A stretch of 64,000 nt of DNA from Zeugodacus cucurbitae (lineage: Eukaryota; Arthropoda; Insecta; Diptera; Tephritidae), in the NCBI RefSeq assembly GCF_028554725.1, contig NC_071671.1, positions 63,661,001 to 63,725,000 on the forward strand, read 5' to 3'. Shown here in pieces: positions 58,200-64,000 of the stretch; position 1 is the stretch's first letter, and the number at the start of each line of letters is the position of its first letter. A program made the position numbers and the translations under genes. The notes below the pieces were generated by a model. The model saw only the letters and a program-made list of their open reading frames with translations, did no database searches and was not told the DNA's origin.

Positions 58200-60090
58200 A
58201 CTCCCTTCACTCGAGCCATATAAATTTAAACAACCTCATGCTCACATAATTCATAAAAATATAAACGATATTGATTGCACGTAGCCTCGGGAAATCTAAA
58301 AAAAATCATACCCCGCGTCCCTTCATATTATAAACAAATTTAAAGCAATATTTAAACCAACTTGACCCCACGTAAATCTTCAAAATTTAAACCAATATGA
58401 CCTGAAGTTATCCCTAAAAATATAAATTAAACGTACGTCACGTGACCAATTTAAATTTAAACCAAGCCGACATTAAGTTCCCCTTCCAAATATAAAAAAA
58501 ATTTACCTAACGTGTTCTTTCCAGATAGAAGCTATCTTGACTTCAAATTACCCCTCAAAATATAAACAGACCTGACCTCATGTGACCCCAAAAAAAATAA
58601 ACAAACTTGAAATCACGTGACCCCAAAATGTAAACAAACCTCTCATCACGTGACCCCAAAATGTAAACAAACCCCGATCAAAGGTCAATGACCTCGACCA
58701 AAGGTTTGTTTACATTTTGTTCGAGGTCATTGACCTTTGGCCTGGGTTTATTAATATTTTGGGTCAGGTCATTGACCTTTGGCTGGGGTTTGTTTACATT
58801 TTGGCCGGGGTTTTTTAATATTTTGGGTCAGGTCATTGACCTTTGGCTGGGCCTATGACCTTTAGCCAGGGTTTGTATACATTTTGAGTGGAGGTGAGTT
58901 TACATTTTGAGGAGTCAGGTGCGAAGAGGTTTATTTACATTTTTGAGGTCGCGTGAAGGCAAGTAGGTTCACCTTTTATAGATCACGCGAGGTTAGATTA
59001 AATTATATTATTAAACATCGCTTTAGGTGGGGATGGTATACATTTTGGAGGGTTACGTTAGGTCAGCTTTTTATTTTGGGAGCGGTTGAAGCCAATTCGG
59101 TTAATATTTTGTGTTGTCAAGTTTTTTTATATTCTGTGGGGTCACGTGATGTTAGGTCTGTTTACAGTTTGAGTGGTCATGCGAGGAGGAGGTTCTGTTA
59201 AAATTTTGAAAGGCCCCTGACGTCAGGTTGGTTGTAATTTTGGGGAGCACGTAGGGTCAGGCACTTGGAGTGAGGCTAGTATACATTTTCAAGAGTCAAG
59301 CGAGGGCAGATTTTGTTACATTTTGAGGTGCCGCGTGAGGATAGGTTGGTTTATATTTTGAGGGTCATGTGACGGCAAGTAAATTTACCTTTTATAGTTC
59401 ACGCGAAGTTAGATTTTTTAATATTTTTAGTGCCACTTAGGTGAAGATGGTTATCATTTTGGACAGTCACGTGAAGTCAGTATTTCTACATTTTGAGGGG
59501 TTGCGCGAGGTTAAATTGGTTTATATTTAAAGGGACCACGTGGGGTCAGATCTTTTTATATTTTGATATATTTCGAGGTTCACGTGAGGTAATGTTGGTT
59601 TACGTTGTGAAAGATTACATAAAGTCAAGTTGGTTTACATTTGGAATTCTTAAGTGTGGTTAGATTTGTTTATATTTGGACGAGTCACCTGGCCATCAGA
59701 TCTTGTTTTTTTTTTATATTTCGAGGGGTCAAGTGAGGTCAGATTAGTTCACATTTCAAAATTGAGGTGAGGTCAGGTTTGTTTATATTGTTAGGGGTAA
59801 CTTTGGTTGAAGTTAATTTACATTTTAAAAGGTTACGTGAGGAGAGGTTTAATTAACATTTTGAATGGCCAGGCGAGGTCAGTTTTTTTCACATTTTTTG
59901 GCGGTTGGGTTACATTTTGGGAGTCATATGAGGTGAGGTTGGTTTATATTTTGGTGGGTTACTTGAGGTCTGGTTGATTTAACATTTGGAACGCTCACCT
60001 AAGGCCAGTGTATATTTTTTAGGGGTCACTTGAAGTCAGATCGGTTTACATTTTGAAGAGTTACATGAGACCAGGTTTGTTTATATTTTT
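58200..60090. repeat. Inverted minisatellite with CACGTG, TGTTTAC and AGGTCA words
   Basis: About 1.9 kb of diverged units, some 35-65 bp each. Left of about 58690 units read CACGTGACCCCAAAATGTAA then ACAAACCTGACCTC; to the right they read in the opposite sense, GGTTTGTTTACATTTTG then GTCACGTGAGGTCAGG. The orientation switch is centred near 58689, where AAAATGTAAACAAACC and GGTTTGTTTACATTTT form a perfect 16-bp inverted pair. CACGTG is intact near 58439, 58614, 58647, 59143, 59468, 59537 and 59581. No ORF of note runs through it. Such an array could extrude a hairpin or act as a block of binding sites; the function is unknown. Confidence 0.85.
58682..58842. promoter_or_regulatory. Four perfect AGGTCA-N-TGACCT palindromes (IR-1 form)
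   Basis: AGGTCAATGACCT at 58682-58694, then AGGTCATTGACCT at 58724-58736, 58766-58778 and 58830-58842. Spacings are 42, 42 and 64 bp. An inverted repeat of AGGTCA with one spacer base is the idealised binding site of the EcR/USP ecdysone receptor dimer. The adjoining TGACCTTTG is also a CAAAGGTCA extended half-site for monomeric orphan receptors. The sequence match is plain; function is inference, since the sites sit inside a minisatellite. Confidence 0.5.
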
Positions 60091-62526
60091 AACGGTTGAT
60101 TTAATTTCTTCCATACCATAATCGAAGTTGAAATTCTACTAAACTCCAACTGTTCAGCGTCATCCAAATTGAACGCTTTCGCTAAATCGAATACCAGAAC
60201 ATTTTCAATTACATTCTTCAGGAATGTAAATTCAATTCTGCAATCTTAACGCGAGTACGCGGTTGTATACCGCTGCTGTAATGGAAATTCCTGTTGCGAC
60301 AATTGATTGATGTGCAGCGAGGACGTGGCAACGCCAATGCCATGGCCAGGTCGCGGTGACACCCATCGTGTCATTTAAATTATGATGCCGTCTTCGAACT
60401 CGCTGCACGGATATGCGTGTGCAGCGCGCCAAAGCTCGCTCGTTCGAATTAAAAATGAAATATTTAGCGGGGGTTTGTGTTTGGACGCGCAAGTGATTTC
60501 CCACAAATGCGAGTAATTCATCATTTAGTAGCAAGTGCGGGAATCGCGCACGAAATTGTGGCAAGAAAAACACTCACAAACACTTCACAACACGTTGTGT
60601 GCGGGTGAGAATGTGTGCAGCATGGCGAACGCGGAAATGCTAAATTACGCAATTTCACTTGTGGCAAGCTGTGGCGTTCGTTGGCTGGCAACGGCGAAGG
60701 GGTATACGTGACTGTGAAACACCAAAATAAATGGCGCTAAAAGTGAGAGTTCATAAAATAAATTTTTTAAATGACAAACGCTCCGCGAAGCACACAAGTG
60801 TTCTTAATGCACAAATTCGCACAGGTGCGCGTGAGTTAAACGCACACAAAAAGTGTATAGTGATTTGTGGTAAGCCAGATAATGTTGGTTAGGGTGACCT
60901 TTGTGCCAGTTTTTGTATGCTTCGAATTGGAATTGCTTTTAAGAGATTTTGGAAAAATGTTGTAAAGCAGATTCATTCAAGAATTGAGTGCTTAATGGAA
61001 AACATTTTGAGTAAGGAAGTAAAAAGAGTCGGCGAATAAACTCAACAGATCGTCAAGGATTATGTACAGCGTTTAAACGTTTTAGCTATAGTTATTGAAC
61101 CCGGTATGAAGACAAGGACCAAAAAGTCAAGTGTAGAGTAAGAAAATTCGCAAGAAATTCGCTCATAGAGACACTTTAAAAAATGTTGAGAACAGTCAAG
61201 AGTTCCCTTTTGTTGTCCATTCCTTAAGGGCGCCTCAGAAAATTTACTTTTTAATATAGATATTGTGTACCGGCCTTGAATTTCGGATATATATTTGTTT
61301 GAGATAGCGATGAAAATTCTATTGCTGCAACTAAGTACACTTCCTTGGCTCTTCGAAGAGGTTGGTTATAGAAATGATTGAAATCTGAACATTACCACGC
61401 CCACTAAATACCGTTAAGCTATCACTATAAAAATCCATATCCCAGCAACTACTTTAAATATAAGATATTTATTATATAGACAGTAGTATTGTTTAATGAG
61501 ACCAATGAATTTCACTTAGCATCCATTTTACATATCACTTCAAATGTTACGTATACGACATGACGTCTACTCTCGCAAATAAAGCAACGATAGGCGCAGT
61601 TGTGATGGAAGACCTACGTGTATTAGTAAACAGCAACAACAATGAGAAATTTAGTGCTTAAACCAACAACCACGTATTTCATAGCAAACGTATGGCAACA
61701 CTGCAACAACAAACCACAAATACAAAATATATGAGGCGCTTGAGCAGTACTCGTGCTTGAGGAGCAATGAACCATTTTAAACGAAATAAATATGCTAAGC
61801 GTTGCAGCATAAGTGGCAATGGAATGCAGTAAATGCGGCTGGTGGCAACAAAGCAGAGCACAGCCGTAAGCAACAAATGGCGTTGCCGCAAATGTTGCAA
61901 TACATACTCTTATACATACATACTCGTATAAGCAACATACATATATGCACATATGCTTTCAACTGCCGCAATAGATGCTATCCTGTGTGGATTTTGACTT
62001 GTACACCAACAAAACCGCCTAAGTCTGCCAAATTGTAAGCATTGCTTGTGTTTTTATCTACGAAAATTGCCTAGAAAGCATGCCTGGAGTCAGAGTGCTT
62101 GTTGGTTTGGCTGCTCAGCCGCCATTTGATGCAATGCTTTCGGCTTTGATGCTATCGAAATTGTATTATACGCTAGTTCTGTATTTGCTATGATAAGCAC
62201 AACACTGTACGCCACCAAAAGCACATGTGTGCAATTCGCATATTTTATGCAATTTACAGCTGACGATGCGGTGCCAGCTTGGCATCTGAGCTTCGGAAAT
62301 GCATTTGTGGCATGCCCAAGTGATTATTTGCAGGGAGAATATTTTGAATGCTTTAGTGTTGATAAAGTAGAAAGAAATTGAAGAGAAATGCGAAGAAAGT
62401 TAAAATGTCTTTCGATCGAAGATTGATTGAATGCTGCATCATCTCGGTAAATGTTGGGGATCAGAGCTCCTTCCAGGTTATTGACGAATAAAATTTAGTT
62501 TCTGATCGCGATTGGTATTGCTGTTA
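60091..62526. other. Non-coding stretch
   Basis: Mixed sequence, less AT-rich near 60230-60680. Short ORFs overlap on both strands and show no domain. No gene, RNA or element was recognised. Confidence 0.4.
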
Positions 62527-62854
62527 TTAAAAAGCTTCATTCAAATCAGCTGTGGGGAGCTTAAAACTTCCAAGCAGGTGTGTTAAAGAAGGTCAAGATA
62601 CCTAGTACACAAAAATAGGAGAAGTAGATCGAACAAAACAACGATATTTGGAATCTTTTTGACCTTACCATGACCTTTTTGAAAATTACCATGAAAAAGC
62701 TTGGCGCGATCAGGTGTGTGGAGCTTAAAGCTTCAAGCCTTTTGTGTTAAGGAGAATCTAGATGCCTAGTACAAGTCGACAAAAGGATAATATTGAACAT
62801 AAAAACGTCATTTGGAAGTACGACTTAATCCGTCTGCCATTATTTGTCTCAACA
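62527..62854. repeat. Diverged tandem duplication, period 164 bp
   Basis: Two units share AAAAAGCTT, then ATCAG.TGTG.GGAGCTTAAA, TGTGTTAA.GA and CCTAGTACA (62601 and 62765), and end near ATTTGGAA.T. Phase between matching words is a constant 164 bp despite many substitutions. Confidence 0.6.
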
Positions 62855-64000
62855 AAGCTTTTGGAGAAAATGAAAAAAATTAGGTTAGCTTAAGTTCAGT
62901 TCTATGGCTGCTTCCCGAGATGGAGATAACATTTGGACAGCTAAATTTTTGTGTTGCCAGAATACTGCTGAAACTAAGTCTCATTTATCGAAAAGTGCTT
63001 TGAACCCATCACGAGCATGTTAAGACATGTCCATCTCAAAAATAAAATAAGAAAAGATGAAATCGCACCACAACGAAAAAATCACCTGTAAGCCTATGTG
63101 TGCACAATAAAGCAAAAACAGTGTAATCGCAAAACAAAAAGAATCCTGCAATAACAAACATCCCGAAAATGTTAAAGGAAAAGTGGGCAGACAAAATATT
63201 TTAGCAATGTCGGCAGCAAGTAAACAAACAAATAAATAAACTAACTCGCCATTGCTGTCGACCTCTTCCGTTTATGCGCATAACAGCTAAAACAAACATA
63301 GACGATTGCTTGTGAAAATATGCGCCTGTCAAGCACAGATACACAAACACCGCTACACTAACACCACCGCAAGTATGCGCAAGTTGGCATGTGTGTTGGC
63401 GTTCGCAATCGTTCAAATTCGGAAGTTCAGTTACAGCGCCAGAAATTTATTGTTCACACATTTTTCAGGTCAGGGGCGACAAATAGATTTTCTCGGTTAC
63501 TGACACTTTCCTGCCATTTTATAGGTGGGCATTTATTTGCTGTTTTCGTGGAGTTTTTGTGTTTTTTTCTGGTTTTTGTTTTTGTGCTAGCCAAATGTAA
63601 TCTATGGGTATATTTACCTTTAAGGTTTAGTCGTTCTCTGTGCATGTGTGTGGAAGTTGGTAAAAACAAGCAGGCGTTTAGTTTTAGCTTATCTATGCGC
63701 TTGTTAGCATAACCGCTTATGTACTTATGCTGAAAGGTGTGAATATATGTAATAGTATTCGCTAATTCCTGTATATATAGGCATATGAATGTGTGTAGGT
63801 ATTTTGAAGGAAATAGCAGTGAAAATGTGAATACAGGGAGACCATTTCAGGTTTTCTATTTCATAAGTTTTAGTAAAAAGAAATTCATTATATTTGGTTA
63901 AAATTAAATATTTTACTTAGTAAAGTTAGAGAAAAATCTTATATGAACCGTTCGTTAGATAACTTGTTGAGATTTTGAAGGAAATTTCATAATGTCACTC
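62855..64000. other. Non-coding stretch to window end
   Basis: No coding exon or element boundary recognised. ORFs at 63201-63712 overlap on both strands and look random. Confidence 0.4.

Overview
This is genomic DNA from a higher fly (Brachycera). A tephritid fruit fly is the most likely source, but that is inference. It rests on AT-rich introns and intergenic DNA, fly-type splice sites, near-Drosophila protein identities and the set of mobile elements. No bacterial features are present.

Positions 1-9757 hold no host coding sequence. They appear to lie in a large upstream intron of the laccase gene or in its 5' flank. This stretch carries the 5' end of an antisense BEL/Pao LTR retrotransposon with an open gag-protease frame, a 1.5 kb terminal-inverted-repeat transposon, and a 0.7 kb TTAA-flanked MITE.

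Positions 9758-33987 (+) carry laccase 2 (multicopper oxidase 2, the cuticle-tanning phenoloxidase) without its signal-peptide exon. Four shared exons are followed by alternative 3' ends that re-encode copper domain 3. Cassette A has four exons. Cassette B has two. A third terminal exon, C, has no penultimate exon of its own. All three ends give exactly 789 nt of coding sequence if C joins the B penultimate exon. Every copper-ligand motif is intact in all three.

Positions 34733-45600 are a compact housekeeping block: RpL18A/eL20 (-), an INO80 complex subunit B homologue (+, divergent from RpL18A), IFT20 (-, tail-to-tail with the INO80B gene), a KCTD10/13/TNFAIP1-type Cul3 adaptor (-) and a PPM1G-type PP2C phosphatase with a long acidic insert (-). 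A possible orphan exon lies upstream of the phosphatase.

Positions 45600-64000 show no convincing host coding exon. They contain a piggyBac-like remnant abutting a mariner remnant, two decayed copies of a non-LTR retrotransposon, a second mariner-like tail, and a 1.9 kb inverted minisatellite at about 58200-60090. The minisatellite units combine CACGTG, TGTTTAC and AGGTCA words. Near its centre are four perfect AGGTCA-N-TGACCT palindromes, the form of an IR-1 ecdysone response element.

The strongest points for follow-up are the third laccase 2 terminal exon and its splice-site asymmetry, and the nuclear-receptor-like palindromes in the inverted minisatellite. All calls come from reading the sequence; no alignment or database search was run.
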